A stretch of 64,000 nucleotides of DNA from Kosakonia radicincitans DSM 16656. GTDB taxonomy: Bacteria; Pseudomonadota; Gammaproteobacteria; Enterobacterales; Enterobacteriaceae. Where the stretch lies: contig NZ_CP018016.1 in the NCBI RefSeq assembly GCF_000280495.2, positions 4,154,001 to 4,218,000 on the forward strand. Reading direction: 5' to 3'. The notes beneath the pieces were generated by a model. That model did not search any database. It was not told the origin of the DNA and was given only the letters and a program-made list of their open reading frames with translations. This document shows, piece by piece, positions 55,974 to 64,000 of this stretch. Positions within the stretch are counted from its first letter, which is position 1. The number at the start of each line of letters is the position of its first letter. A program made the translations under genes and the position numbers.

Positions 55974-56774
55974 ATGAAAGTGAATATGTCGATTTATCGC
56001 TGTACCCTGGGGCTGTTTTTAATGAGCTCACTGTTTCACATGACCCAGGCCCTGGCTGCCGATCCGCTTCTGACCTCCCCTTCCGCTGGCGACACCGCGC
56101 AAACGCATACCGATAATCAGGCACGCGGCATTCTGGTGGCAGTCGATCAAGCGACCCTCTCCAGCGAACTGGCTGGCCGCATTGTGGAGATGCCATTCAG
56201 AGAGGGCGAAGCGTTCAAAAAAGGGGATATCCTCGTGCGCTTCGATTGCAGTATTTACCAGGCACAGCTTGCCGCATCGCAGGCGGCGGCCAGAGCAGCC
56301 GAAGCTGAACTCAGCCAGAACCAACAGCTGGCGCAACTCAAGTCTGTCGGCAAGCACGCCGTGGCGCTCTCCGCCGCTCATTTAGCCCAGGCACAGGCCG
56401 AAAGCCAGGTGTATCAGATTCAGGTCAATCGCTGTCGTATCACCGCGCCGTTTGATGGCCAGGTCGTGAAACGTCGCACGCAAACCTTCGAGAGTGTTGC
56501 CCAGGGCACACCGCTGCTGGATGTGGTGAACAATCGCCACCTCGAAATTAACTTGCTGGTCTCTTCCCGCCTGTTGTCGGCGCTCAAACCCGGATTGACC
56601 TTTACCTTTACGCCGGATGAAACCGGTAAACCATTGCAGGCCAGCATCGCACGGCTCGGCGCGCGTATTGATGAAAGCAGCCAGACCATCGGCCTGATCG
56701 GTACGCTGGTCAATGCCGACGCCAGCCTGATGGCGGGCATGAGCGGCACGGCGCAGTTCCCGGAGGCGAAGTGA
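55974..56774 (+). CDS. Periplasmic HlyD-like (RND-type) adaptor protein
   Basis: A 266-aa membrane-fusion-type protein. A signal peptide (MKVNMSIYRCTLGLFLMSSL and onward to ALAA) is followed by the lipoyl half-domain (ATLSSELAGRIVEMPFREGE, GDILVRFDCSIYQAQLA), a short coiled-coil hairpin (about 95-140), the second lipoyl half (CRITAPFDGQVVKRRTQTFE) and a beta-barrel region. The start could be GTG 55971, ATG 55974 or ATG 55986; AGGAAAGG fits the first two. It overlaps the next gene by 4 bp. No RND pump follows, so the partner is probably one of the HlyD-like membrane proteins of the operon. Confidence 0.88.
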   Translation: MKVNMSIYRCTLGLFLMSSLFHMTQALAADPLLTSPSAGDTAQTHTDNQARGILVAVDQATLSSELAGRIVEMPFREGEAFKKGDILVRFDCSIYQAQLAASQAAARAAEAELSQNQQLAQLKSVGKHAVALSAAHLAQAQAESQVYQIQVNRCRITAPFDGQVVKRRTQTFESVAQGTPLLDVVNNRHLEINLLVSSRLLSALKPGLTFTFTPDETGKPLQASIARLGARIDESSQTIGLIGTLVNADASLMAGMSGTAQFPEAK

Positions 56775-58105
56775 GTACTTCCCCCACGCCGGCTACAGCC
56801 AGTGCGGCCATCTTTGCCCGTTTTCTTGATATCGAACAGCAGGCCAGGGCCGCTGCCAGCAGCGAAGAGCTGGCGTACTGCATCGTCAACGACAGCCAGC
56901 CGCTGTTCGGCTATCGTCACGCCGCACTCGTTATTAACGGTCGGGTGCGCGCGGTAACGGGTGTCACTCAACCCGCTCCCCACGCGCCGTTTGTGGCGTT
57001 TATCGAACGTGCCTGCGCCCGTTTGCAGACAACTGAGGGCAAACCACTCAACCAGTGCGGCGTCATTGAAGCGGTGCAACTCGACGAACAAAGCCGCAGC
57101 GACTGGCAGACCCTCTCCGCCCCCGAAGCCCTGTGGTCACCGCTTAAAGACCGCCAGGGAGAAGGGTTTGGCGGCATCTGGTACGCGCGCGAACAACCGT
57201 GGCAAAACGCCGACCGGGTGCTGGCCGAACAGCTTGCTGGCGCATTCAGCCACGCATGGCTGGCGCTGGAGCCGCAAACCAACCGCTGGCATCACCGTAA
57301 AGGGCGCTGGAAGATCGCTATCCCTTTGCTGGCATTGCTCGCCTGCCTGTTTATTCCGGTGCGCCAGTCCGTGCTGGCTCCCGCCGAAGTGGTCCCCCAC
57401 CTGGGGCGTGTGGTCGCCGCACCGCTGGACGGCGTGATCCAGTCTTTTGCCGTGCAGCCAAACCAGAGCGTACATCAGGGTGATGTACTGGTCCGCTTCG
57501 ACGACACCACGCTAAAAGCGCAGGCCGACGTTGCCGAGCGGTCGCTGAATGTTGCCGAAGCGGAATTTCGCGCCAGCTCGCAGCGCGCCTTTCAGGATGC
57601 AGATTCCAAAGCGAAACTTGATTTCCTGGCCGCACAGGTGGCGCAAAAACGGGCCGAGCGCGATTACGCCAGCGCCCTGTTAAGTCGCACTGAAATTCGC
57701 GCCGACCGGGATGGTATTGCCGTGTTTGCCGACGCCGACCGCTGGATTGGCAAACCGGTGCGCACCGGCGAGCGCTTAATGGAGCTTGCCGACCCGGCGC
57801 TGGCCGCGTTACGCATCGAGCTGGATGTGGGGGATGCCATTCAATTAAAACAGGATGCGCCCATCACACTGTTCCTCGACAGCGACCCCATCACCCCGTA
57901 TGCGGCAAAGCTTGAGCGCATCGCCTATGAGTCCGAGCAGACCCCGACAGGCAATCTGGCGTACCGGCTTGATGGCCGCTTTAGCGATGCCCCGCCGCGT
58001 ATTGGCCTGCGCGGAACCGCCAAACTGTCCGGCGAATATGTACCGCTGGCGGTCTATCTGTTCCGTCGCCCGCTCTCCGTGATCCGCCAGGCTGTCGGCC
58101 TATGA
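56771..58105 (+). CDS. GAF-like domain, transmembrane helix and HlyD-like domain protein
   Basis: A 444-aa protein with a GTG start. A cytoplasmic region of about 180 residues at the N-terminus has a GAF-like profile (ELAYCIVNDSQPLFGYRHAA, APEALWSPLKDRQGEGFGGI). One transmembrane helix lies at about 182-198 (IAIPLLALLACLFIP), followed by a periplasmic HlyD-type region with lipoyl halves (GRVVAAPLDGVIQSFAVQP, GDVLVRFDDTTLKAQ) and a coiled coil. Overlaps of 4 bp with both neighbours imply a complex. A sensor-like domain on an adaptor is unusual. Confidence 0.85.
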   Translation: MSTSPTPATASAAIFARFLDIEQQARAAASSEELAYCIVNDSQPLFGYRHAALVINGRVRAVTGVTQPAPHAPFVAFIERACARLQTTEGKPLNQCGVIEAVQLDEQSRSDWQTLSAPEALWSPLKDRQGEGFGGIWYAREQPWQNADRVLAEQLAGAFSHAWLALEPQTNRWHHRKGRWKIAIPLLALLACLFIPVRQSVLAPAEVVPHLGRVVAAPLDGVIQSFAVQPNQSVHQGDVLVRFDDTTLKAQADVAERSLNVAEAEFRASSQRAFQDADSKAKLDFLAAQVAQKRAERDYASALLSRTEIRADRDGIAVFADADRWIGKPVRTGERLMELADPALAALRIELDVGDAIQLKQDAPITLFLDSDPITPYAAKLERIAYESEQTPTGNLAYRLDGRFSDAPPRIGLRGTAKLSGEYVPLAVYLFRRPLSVIRQAVGL

Positions 58106-60210
58106 ACCCGCTCTTACCCGCGCTGCGCCCCGACCTCCAGCTGGCAGAATCGGCTGCGGGTATTAACGGTGCGCCGCAATGGGTACTGGCGGACCCGCTT
58201 ACCGGTCGCTATTTCACGCTGACGCCCACGGCTATCCGCCTGCTGCGCCACTGGTCCCTGCGTCTGCCACAACAGGTCCTTGCTGCAGCCAACCAGGAGC
58301 CGGGCCTGCCGCTACAGGTCAAAGAGCTGGAGCAGTTGCTGCAGTTTTTACGCCAGCACGATCTGGTGACCTCGGGCGATGCCGAACAGCGTCAGCGTTA
58401 CCTCAGCAAAGCCCGCGCCATGCGCACCAGCCTGTGGAAGAAAGTGCTGCACCAGTATCTTTTTTTCCGTATCCCGCTCTGGCGGCCCGATCCGCTGCTC
58501 AACCGTTGCTGGCCCTGGCTTAAGCGCTACGGAACAGCAATATTGCTGGGAGTATTCCCGCTGATTCTGGTGCTGGGGCTCTATCTGGTCAGCCGTGACT
58601 GGGTGCGTTACACCCATGCGTTCCCTCACCTGTTCAGTCTGCAAGGGATGGCTGTATTCGGGATGTCGCTGGTGATCGCCAAATTCATACATGAACTTGG
58701 CCATGCGTTTATGGCTAAGCGCGCGGGCTGCCGGGTGCAGAGCATGGGGGTGGCCTTTATTGTGCTGTTCCCGCTGTTCTATACCGACGTGAGCGATGCG
58801 TGGAAACTCAAGAATCGTCGATCGCGTTTGCTGATTGGCGCAGGCGGTATTCTGGCCGAGGTGCTGCTGGCGGTTTTCGCGCTGCTGGTATGGACGCTGC
58901 TGCCGGACGGTCCTCTGCGTACGGCAGCGTTTATGCTCTCCAGCGCCACCTGGATAACGACGCTGGTGGTTAACCTCAACCCGCTAATGCGCTTTGATGG
59001 TTATTTCTTGCTGAGCGATTTCTGGCGGGTGGAAAACCTGCAGGAACGCGCGTATGCCCTGTGTCGCTGGCGGCTGCGCGAGGCGTTATTTGGTTATGGT
59101 CATCCGGCACCGCATACCTGGTCGCCGTCGATGCAACGCAAGCTGTTGATATGGGGTTACGCCTCATGGATATGGCGCTTTTTCCTTTTTTTCGGCATTG
59201 CACTGATGGTGTACCACTTTTTCATTAAGGTGGTTGGTATTGCTTTGATGTCGGTAGAAATTGGCTGGTTTATCGCGCTTCCGGTGGTGAAGGAGGCCCG
59301 TATCTGGTGGTCCATGCGTAAGAATGCTCATCCCGTTAAGCTGTTGCGTTCAGGGCTGATTCTGGCGGCGGTATTAGTGCCGCTGCTGTTTCCCTGGCGC
59401 GGCAGCATCCGTATTCCTGCTGTGCTGGAAGCAGAAAACGTCAGCGCGCTGTATGCCCCTATTCCTGCGCAGGTCAAAGCGCTCTACGTCACTGACGGCC
59501 AGCAGGTGCAAGCCGGTGAGAAACTGCTGGATCTCACCTCGTCCGATTTGGACTACCGCATCAATATAGAGCGTCAGCAAATTGCTATTTTGCAACAGCA
59601 GCGGCAGCGGGGAGCCGGACGTCAGGAAACCGCCAGCGAAACCCAGGTGCTTGACCGACAACTGGCGGAATCTTTGGCCCGCTATCGGGGATTGGATGCG
59701 CAACGCCAGCGCTTGTCTCTCACCGCGCCTCAGGCAGGCCAGGTGAGGGATGTGGCACGAGATATGACGGAAGGCCGTTGGCTGACCCCGGATATGCCAT
59801 TGCTCCGTGTGGTTGGGCAGGGTATCGGAAAAGTGCAGGGATATTTACCCGACGATACGCTAAAACGCGCGAAAGTGGGGATGCAAGGCTATTTTATCGC
59901 CGATGATCCCGCGTATCCCCGCCTTGTCGTACAACTGAAAGATATTGCGCCTACCGGTACCGCCTGGTTACAGCAAGAGATGCTGGCGTCCGATCGCCAC
60001 GGCCCGATCGCCGTGCGTCGCGACAGGGATCATAATCCTCAACCCATCCAGGCGCAGTACAGTGTGCGTTTCGCGCTGCAGGAGGGGCAATTCTCGCCGC
60101 CGCAACAGCCGTTACGGGGCAGCGTAATACTGGAAGGGGAAACGGAATCTATTCTCGGCGCGTTATGGCGACGAATTGCCGCGTTGGGTATTCGGGAAAG
60201 CGGATTTTGA
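58102..60210 (+). CDS. M50-family membrane metalloprotease fused to an HlyD-like domain
   Basis: A 702-aa protein. An N-terminal cytoplasmic region (about 1-130) precedes membrane helices. The zinc motif HELGH is at about residue 197, in IAKFIHELGHAFMAKRAGC, and the third ligand is in NLNPLMRFDGYFLLSD at about 293; both fit site-2-type (M50) peptidases. After further helices to about 430 comes a periplasmic HlyD-like part (VSALYAPIPAQVKALYVTDG, coiled coil, SLTAPQAGQVRDVARDM). Peptidase and adaptor in one chain is a known but little-studied arrangement. All catalytic residues are present. Confidence 0.88.
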   Translation: MNPLLPALRPDLQLAESAAGINGAPQWVLADPLTGRYFTLTPTAIRLLRHWSLRLPQQVLAAANQEPGLPLQVKELEQLLQFLRQHDLVTSGDAEQRQRYLSKARAMRTSLWKKVLHQYLFFRIPLWRPDPLLNRCWPWLKRYGTAILLGVFPLILVLGLYLVSRDWVRYTHAFPHLFSLQGMAVFGMSLVIAKFIHELGHAFMAKRAGCRVQSMGVAFIVLFPLFYTDVSDAWKLKNRRSRLLIGAGGILAEVLLAVFALLVWTLLPDGPLRTAAFMLSSATWITTLVVNLNPLMRFDGYFLLSDFWRVENLQERAYALCRWRLREALFGYGHPAPHTWSPSMQRKLLIWGYASWIWRFFLFFGIALMVYHFFIKVVGIALMSVEIGWFIALPVVKEARIWWSMRKNAHPVKLLRSGLILAAVLVPLLFPWRGSIRIPAVLEAENVSALYAPIPAQVKALYVTDGQQVQAGEKLLDLTSSDLDYRINIERQQIAILQQQRQRGAGRQETASETQVLDRQLAESLARYRGLDAQRQRLSLTAPQAGQVRDVARDMTEGRWLTPDMPLLRVVGQGIGKVQGYLPDDTLKRAKVGMQGYFIADDPAYPRLVVQLKDIAPTGTAWLQQEMLASDRHGPIAVRRDRDHNPQPIQAQYSVRFALQEGQFSPPQQPLRGSVILEGETESILGALWRRIAALGIRESGF

Positions 60211-60557
60211 CAAGATTACACGGATATATTTTACGAAATATATCGCATTCACGTTTGCCATAAAAAACCAATAATTGTTATCTCAGAAGTCAGTGAAGGA
60301 ACAAAACCCTATCCGCTTGATAATAAATAAAAATTAAAATATTGCTTTATTTCAAGTTATTTCATTTGAATTATGTGCGTAAGTTAATGTTTTTTTATGT
60401 ATGTTAATTTTACTGACTGAGCTATATTCCTGATGAGTCATACACGTTTTTTGCTCCCCATCGTTATCTTATTATTTTGTTCCATCCCAAATTATAAGGT
60501 TGGTTATTAATAACATTTGATCTTAATAAATCAGCTATTCCTCCAGGAGGGATCTGT
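60211..60557. other. AT-rich region upstream of the collar-protein gene
   Basis: A 347-bp AT-rich gap after the M50/HlyD gene, with a probable promoter for the following gene. No terminator with a T tract is evident. Confidence 0.4.
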
Positions 60558-61445
60558 ATGAGATATATTCAGCGTTTATTTGTTAAATCAGCCATCACTA
60601 CCGCTATCGCTGCCAGTATTCTTTTACCCCAAAGTGCAGCGGCCTGTAACAGCGAATCTTACATTGGTACTGTGTGTTCTTTTGCCATGTCTTTTTGTCC
60701 TCGCGGTTGGCTTCCGGCTAACGGCCAGACTGTCCCTATTAATACTAATCAGGCGTTGTACTCTCTGCTGGGGGTCCGGTTTGGTGGCGATGGTAGAACC
60801 AACTTTGGGCTACCCGATCTGCAAGGCCGTGCTGTCGTCGGGACCGGTTCAGGGGCTGGCCTGGCAACCGTTAATCTTGGGCAGAAAATCGGCGATCCAG
60901 CGGTCAATGTCGTGGTGCCGTTGCCTTTACATAACCATGCGGCAACGTTTAGCCCAACGACCGGGAGTACTGTGGTAACCGTGCCGGAAAAAACCGGAAG
61001 CGGGTTAACGGTAAGCGGCCAGACCATCACGAATACCCTTAATCTGACGGCAGCGACTTCCGGTTTGCTGAAGATTGCAGGTGGGTCTGCTGTTGCTGGT
61101 AGCGCGTCATTACCCACCAATGGCGCGATACTGGCTAAACCCGCGCTTGGTGCACCGAATATTTATAATCCAACCGCGACTGCCGATACTACGCTAGGGC
61201 CCAGTCAGACGTTAACCGGCCCGGTCAGCGGCACTATTGATTCGTCGATTTCCAATGGGACGGTTACCGGGACGCCAACAATTCCCTCGTTCACGGTCAC
61301 CGTACCGACAGTGACAGGCGGTTCGGTTGCGGTTGGTACGGCGGGGACGTCGGCGCAACCGGTCGTTCGAGTGGCAACCCAGTCTCCTTCGCAGGGACTG
61401 ACTGTGTGCATTATGGCCGAAGGTTTATACCCCGACAGGCCTTAG
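60558..61445 (+). CDS. Sec-exported phage tail collar (MdpB-like) domain protein
   Basis: A 295-aa protein with a Sec signal peptide (about 29 residues, ending SAAA) followed by the tail-collar motif: FCPRGWLPANGQTVPINTNQ, LYSLLGVRFGGDGRTNFGLP, DLQGRAVVG. The rest is low-complexity, Thr/Val/Gly-rich and predicted to be beta-structured, ending GLTVCIMAEGLYPDRP. Tail-collar domains occur in phage fibres and in bacterial microcystin-dependent proteins; export by Sec with no phage genes around suggests a domesticated surface or adhesin-associated role. Strong AGGAGGG ribosome binding site. It precedes the giant protein by 104 bp. Confidence 0.85.
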   Translation: MRYIQRLFVKSAITTAIAASILLPQSAAACNSESYIGTVCSFAMSFCPRGWLPANGQTVPINTNQALYSLLGVRFGGDGRTNFGLPDLQGRAVVGTGSGAGLATVNLGQKIGDPAVNVVVPLPLHNHAATFSPTTGSTVVTVPEKTGSGLTVSGQTITNTLNLTAATSGLLKIAGGSAVAGSASLPTNGAILAKPALGAPNIYNPTATADTTLGPSQTLTGPVSGTIDSSISNGTVTGTPTIPSFTVTVPTVTGGSVAVGTAGTSAQPVVRVATQSPSQGLTVCIMAEGLYPDRP

Positions 61446-61549
61446 TGGCTAGCGTTTACAAGACAATAATCTGAAAAAACAGGCCAGTTCGGCATAACGC
61501 AGGCTGGTCTGCGTTGTAAATAAATCTACTCCTGAAAGGTATCCTTATT

Positions 61550-64000
61550 ATGTTGTGGCGTCATTGGCTGAGCAAAAAAAGTCGTCAGGTTCCGCAAGGT
61601 GCTGCATGTCATGAGCAGGTACCTTTGGGCGTTATGCTGGAAGCGCGTATGTTGTTTGATGGTGCGGTCGCCGCCACGGTTGAGACTGCTGTCACTCAAA
61701 ATACAGCGACACAGACAGCCGCGTCGACGGACAGCGGCCAGTCTGGCCAAAGTACCACCGATACAACCAGCCACAATACCGATGCAACGAGCAATGTTGA
61801 TACAACCGCCCACAATACTGATACCCAGAATTCGAAGACCGTAGCAGACAGTAGCGTTGCGGTTGCGACCGGCAGTGCCACGCATAAAGAAGTGGTGTTT
61901 ATTGACACCGCAGTGGCAGATTACCAGCAACTGGCCCGCGGCGTGAAAGACGGGGTTGAGGTGGTGCTGCTGGATGCCGACAAAGATGGGTTAAGCCAGA
62001 TAATGCAATGGGCGCAAACCCACACGGGTTACGACGCCATCCATATCATCAGCAATGGTGGCGAAGGCCGACTGACGCTTGGGGGCGTCACATTGACCGA
62101 CAGTATGCTCGCTACGAGAAGTACTGATCTGACCACTATCGGCCAGTCGCTGACTGAGTCCGGCGATATCCTGCTTTATGGCTGTAATGTGGCGCAAGGA
62201 ACACAAGGGCAGACTTTTATTAGCAACCTGGCAGCGCTCACCGGAGCTGATGTGGCTGCGTCCACTGACCTGACCGGGTCGACAGCGTTAAAAGGCGACT
62301 GGATGCTGGAATCGCAAGTCGGTCAGATCACTACTGACATTGCGATAACCGCCGCCACACAGAGGGATTATACCCACGTGCTGGATACCTTTACGTTTGA
62401 GACAGGTACTGGCGGCGGTGGCGGCAATAACCAGACCTGGCAGGAAGGGGGATATACCCTACATTTCGATTTTGTCGGAAACGTGCTCTCTGGGCTAAAC
62501 AGTGACGGCAATAGCCTGATCTATGACGTGCAAACGGATGGATCCAGTTCGTCAAATTCGCTGACCTTCACCATCAGCATTCCCGGCTATGTTTTTGATT
62601 TATCTTCACTGGACTTATTGAATGCCGATGGCACCGGCAACATGAATTACACGATTTCATCCAGTAAATCGACCAGTGGGGACAATCAGAGTGGAGTACT
62701 GCCATTCCCCGGGAGCGTGTCTTATACCACTATCAGCGGCTTTAACGGCAATTTTGTCGGCGTTTCTTCCATTACCATTACGACATCCGGTACCAATGAG
62801 TACTATCTGGATAACCTGGTATTGAACAATATTCATGCCGCCTCTTCGGTAGATGCGACATCGACCGTAACCGCTGGGCCATCTGGCGAAGCAACGACAT
62901 TTTCCACTACCGCGACGTCAGCGGCCAGCGCCACCTCGCTGCTGGACTTTACCCTTACTGACCTCGGCACGTCTGATGGTTCGGCCACCAATGTCAGCCA
63001 ATTCTACGCTAACGTCAGTGGTACGGCGACATCATCAGAATTGAGCAAGATGACGTTCCTGCTCAGTGGCCCGGATGCCACTAACGTCGTCGGCACGTAC
63101 GACAGCAGCACCGGCAGAATCACGTTTTCCAGCTTAAACCTGTCGGTTGCGGATAACAGCAGTGAAACTTACACCATCAAGGCGTATTACAACGACAATA
63201 CCAGCAGTAACGACATCACCGATCACCACACGGTAATATTGTCGGTAAATGCCAGCAATTTCACCACGGTCTCCGGCGGTTCAACGTTCGCCAGTAGTCA
63301 GGCCAACGTGAACAACGGCAGTGGTGCCAGCATTGATGTGGCAGCAACCAAACTCATTTATAGCCAATCGCCGTCCACCTCAGTGGTCAGTGGCATTAAC
63401 TTCACCACCCAGCCGGTGGTGATTGCCGTTGACGATCGCGGCAATATCGATACTGATTTTAACGGTTCAGTGACATTAAGCGAAAATGGTAGCGGCTCGC
63501 TGACGGGCACCACTCAGGCGACCGCCTCAAACGGTATTGCTACCTTTAGCGGTGTGAAGTACACCTCGGCCAGTGATGGTGATGCTAACTTCGTGCTGAC
63601 GGCGGCGGCCGGTAGCCTGGTCAGCGCCACATCTGCATCGCTCAATCCGGATGTGGTGGCGACGCGACTGGTTTTTTCCACCCAGCCCGTTCCCACGGCG
63701 ATTCAGAATGGACAAAGTGCCATTTTTACCACTGTGCCGGTAGTACAGGCGGTCGATGCGAATGGCATGGTGGATCAGGACTACACCACCAATATCGTGC
63801 TCTCAGTGACTGACCCTAACGACAGCGTCGTCGATGGTACGGTCAATAGCCTGGCGGTCACCTCCGGGGATAATGATGCCAGCGCTACGACGGTAACATT
63901 AACGCCGTCTGGCGGTATCGCCACCTACACCGGGCTTATCATACAGTACACCAACAGCGGTAGTATCAATACGCTGGCACTGCGCGCCACGTCAGGTAGC
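61550..64000 (+). CDS. Giant surface protein with LEPR-like motif and DUF4347 domain (5' part; runs off window)
   Basis: An open frame of 817 codons to the window edge, starting at ATG 61550 (GAAAGG upstream). The N-terminus has no Sec signal but contains LEARMLFDGA (about 30-40), which matches the LEPR-xLL motif of giant bacterial proteins. A Thr/Ala-rich stretch follows, then a DUF4347 domain (about 114-260: VVFIDTAVADYQQLARGVKD, IHIISNGGEGRLTLGG, DILLYGCNVAQGTQGQTF, GADVAASTDLTGS). Beyond are predicted beta-rich Ig-like repeats (TFTFETGTGG, IAVDDRGNID). Such proteins are often thousands of residues long and secreted by type I systems. The gene follows the collar-protein gene and the HlyD/M50 operon. 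Confidence 0.9.
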   Translation, partial: MLWRHWLSKKSRQVPQGAACHEQVPLGVMLEARMLFDGAVAATVETAVTQNTATQTAASTDSGQSGQSTTDTTSHNTDATSNVDTTAHNTDTQNSKTVADSSVAVATGSATHKEVVFIDTAVADYQQLARGVKDGVEVVLLDADKDGLSQIMQWAQTHTGYDAIHIISNGGEGRLTLGGVTLTDSMLATRSTDLTTIGQSLTESGDILLYGCNVAQGTQGQTFISNLAALTGADVAASTDLTGSTALKGDWMLESQVGQITTDIAITAATQRDYTHVLDTFTFETGTGGGGGNNQTWQEGGYTLHFDFVGNVLSGLNSDGNSLIYDVQTDGSSSSNSLTFTISIPGYVFDLSSLDLLNADGTGNMNYTISSSKSTSGDNQSGVLPFPGSVSYTTISGFNGNFVGVSSITITTSGTNEYYLDNLVLNNIHAASSVDATSTVTAGPSGEATTFSTTATSAASATSLLDFTLTDLGTSDGSATNVSQFYANVSGTATSSELSKMTFLLSGPDATNVVGTYDSSTGRITFSSLNLSVADNSSETYTIKAYYNDNTSSNDITDHHTVILSVNASNFTTVSGGSTFASSQANVNNGSGASIDVAATKLIYSQSPSTSVVSGINFTTQPVVIAVDDRGNIDTDFNGSVTLSENGSGSLTGTTQATASNGIATFSGVKYTSASDGDANFVLTAAAGSLVSATSASLNPDVVATRLVFSTQPVPTAIQNGQSAIFTTVPVVQAVDANGMVDQDYTTNIVLSVTDPNDSVVDGTVNSLAVTSGDNDASATTVTLTPSGGIATYTGLIIQYTNSGSINTLALRATSGS

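Noticed and set aside
60558..61445. Collar-domain protein taken as evidence of a prophage
   Set aside because: It has a Sec signal peptide and no capsid, portal, tail or integrase genes lie nearby.
61526..62206. Minus-strand frames inside the giant protein gene
   Set aside because: They oppose the continuous 817-codon frame with recognisable DUF4347 and LEPR-like motifs.
1..64000. CRISPR arrays, tRNA, rRNA or insertion-sequence ends
   Set aside because: No regularly spaced direct repeats, no cloverleaf with CCA end and no transposase frame were seen; short matches only.

Overview
The window reads as a chromosomal segment of a gamma-proteobacterium in Enterobacteriaceae. Landmarks that I recognise from E. 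coli relatives are YoaK, an Hha-type protein, an H-NS-type protein, the Sbm/ScpA-ArgK-ScpB-ScpC operon, GlgS, YjhX and a YjbE-like protein. Several loci point to a plant-associated lifestyle (a Kosakonia-like or related genus is my guess, not proven): a plant-signal LuxR solo of the PipR/OryR type with its iminopeptidase and peptide importer, a KdgM porin with a periplasmic pectate lyase, and a large adhesin locus. No rRNA, tRNA, CRISPR array or complete insertion sequence was seen.

Layout. 1-4.7 kb: end of a YjbE-like exopolysaccharide operon, a LuxR-type regulator, small proteins (a candidate 41-aa membrane protein, an Hha-like protein, a KTSC protein, YoaK), a Gate-domain permease, a YciI protein and a LysR regulator. 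4.7-12.1 kb: a five-gene peptide ABC importer, a LuxR solo carrying the Met/Trp substitutions of the plant-responsive subfamily, and a proline iminopeptidase. Two matching 18-bp inverted repeats lie in the promoters of the importer and of the peptidase. 12.1-16.0 kb: a LuxR-type regulator, then kdgM and a PL2 pectate lyase. 16.2-22.0 kb: a flavin oxidoreductase, a desaturase plus PhnD-like protein pair, and an SDR/NTF2-like operon with a divergent LysR gene. 22.0-29.9 kb: a FepA-type receptor under a Fur-like box, an orphan BamA paralogue with a small partner, an H-NS paralogue and a Cys-rich unknown.

30.3-36.7 kb: a YgfI-like LysR gene and the scpA-argK-scpB-scpC propionate/methylmalonyl-CoA operon. 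37.2-39.7 kb: a classical autotransporter. 40.2-49.0 kb: a signalling block of CHASE4-PAS-GGDEF-EAL protein, chemoreceptor, FIST protein, histidine kinase, receiver-HDOD protein and receiver plus degenerate HD-GYP protein, the last four tightly coupled. 49.4-55.7 kb: a small heat shock protein, a MipA/OmpV porin divergent from an OmpR-family two-component pair with 18-bp repeats between them, GlgS and YjhX.

56.0-64.0 kb: three overlapping genes (a periplasmic HlyD-like adaptor, a GAF-like/membrane/HlyD protein, and an M50 metalloprotease fused to an HlyD-like domain), followed by a Sec-exported phage-tail-collar-like protein and the start of a giant protein with an N-terminal LEPR-like motif and a DUF4347 domain that runs off the window. 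I consider this last locus the best candidate for an under-described system: a possible export or processing apparatus dedicated to a giant surface protein.
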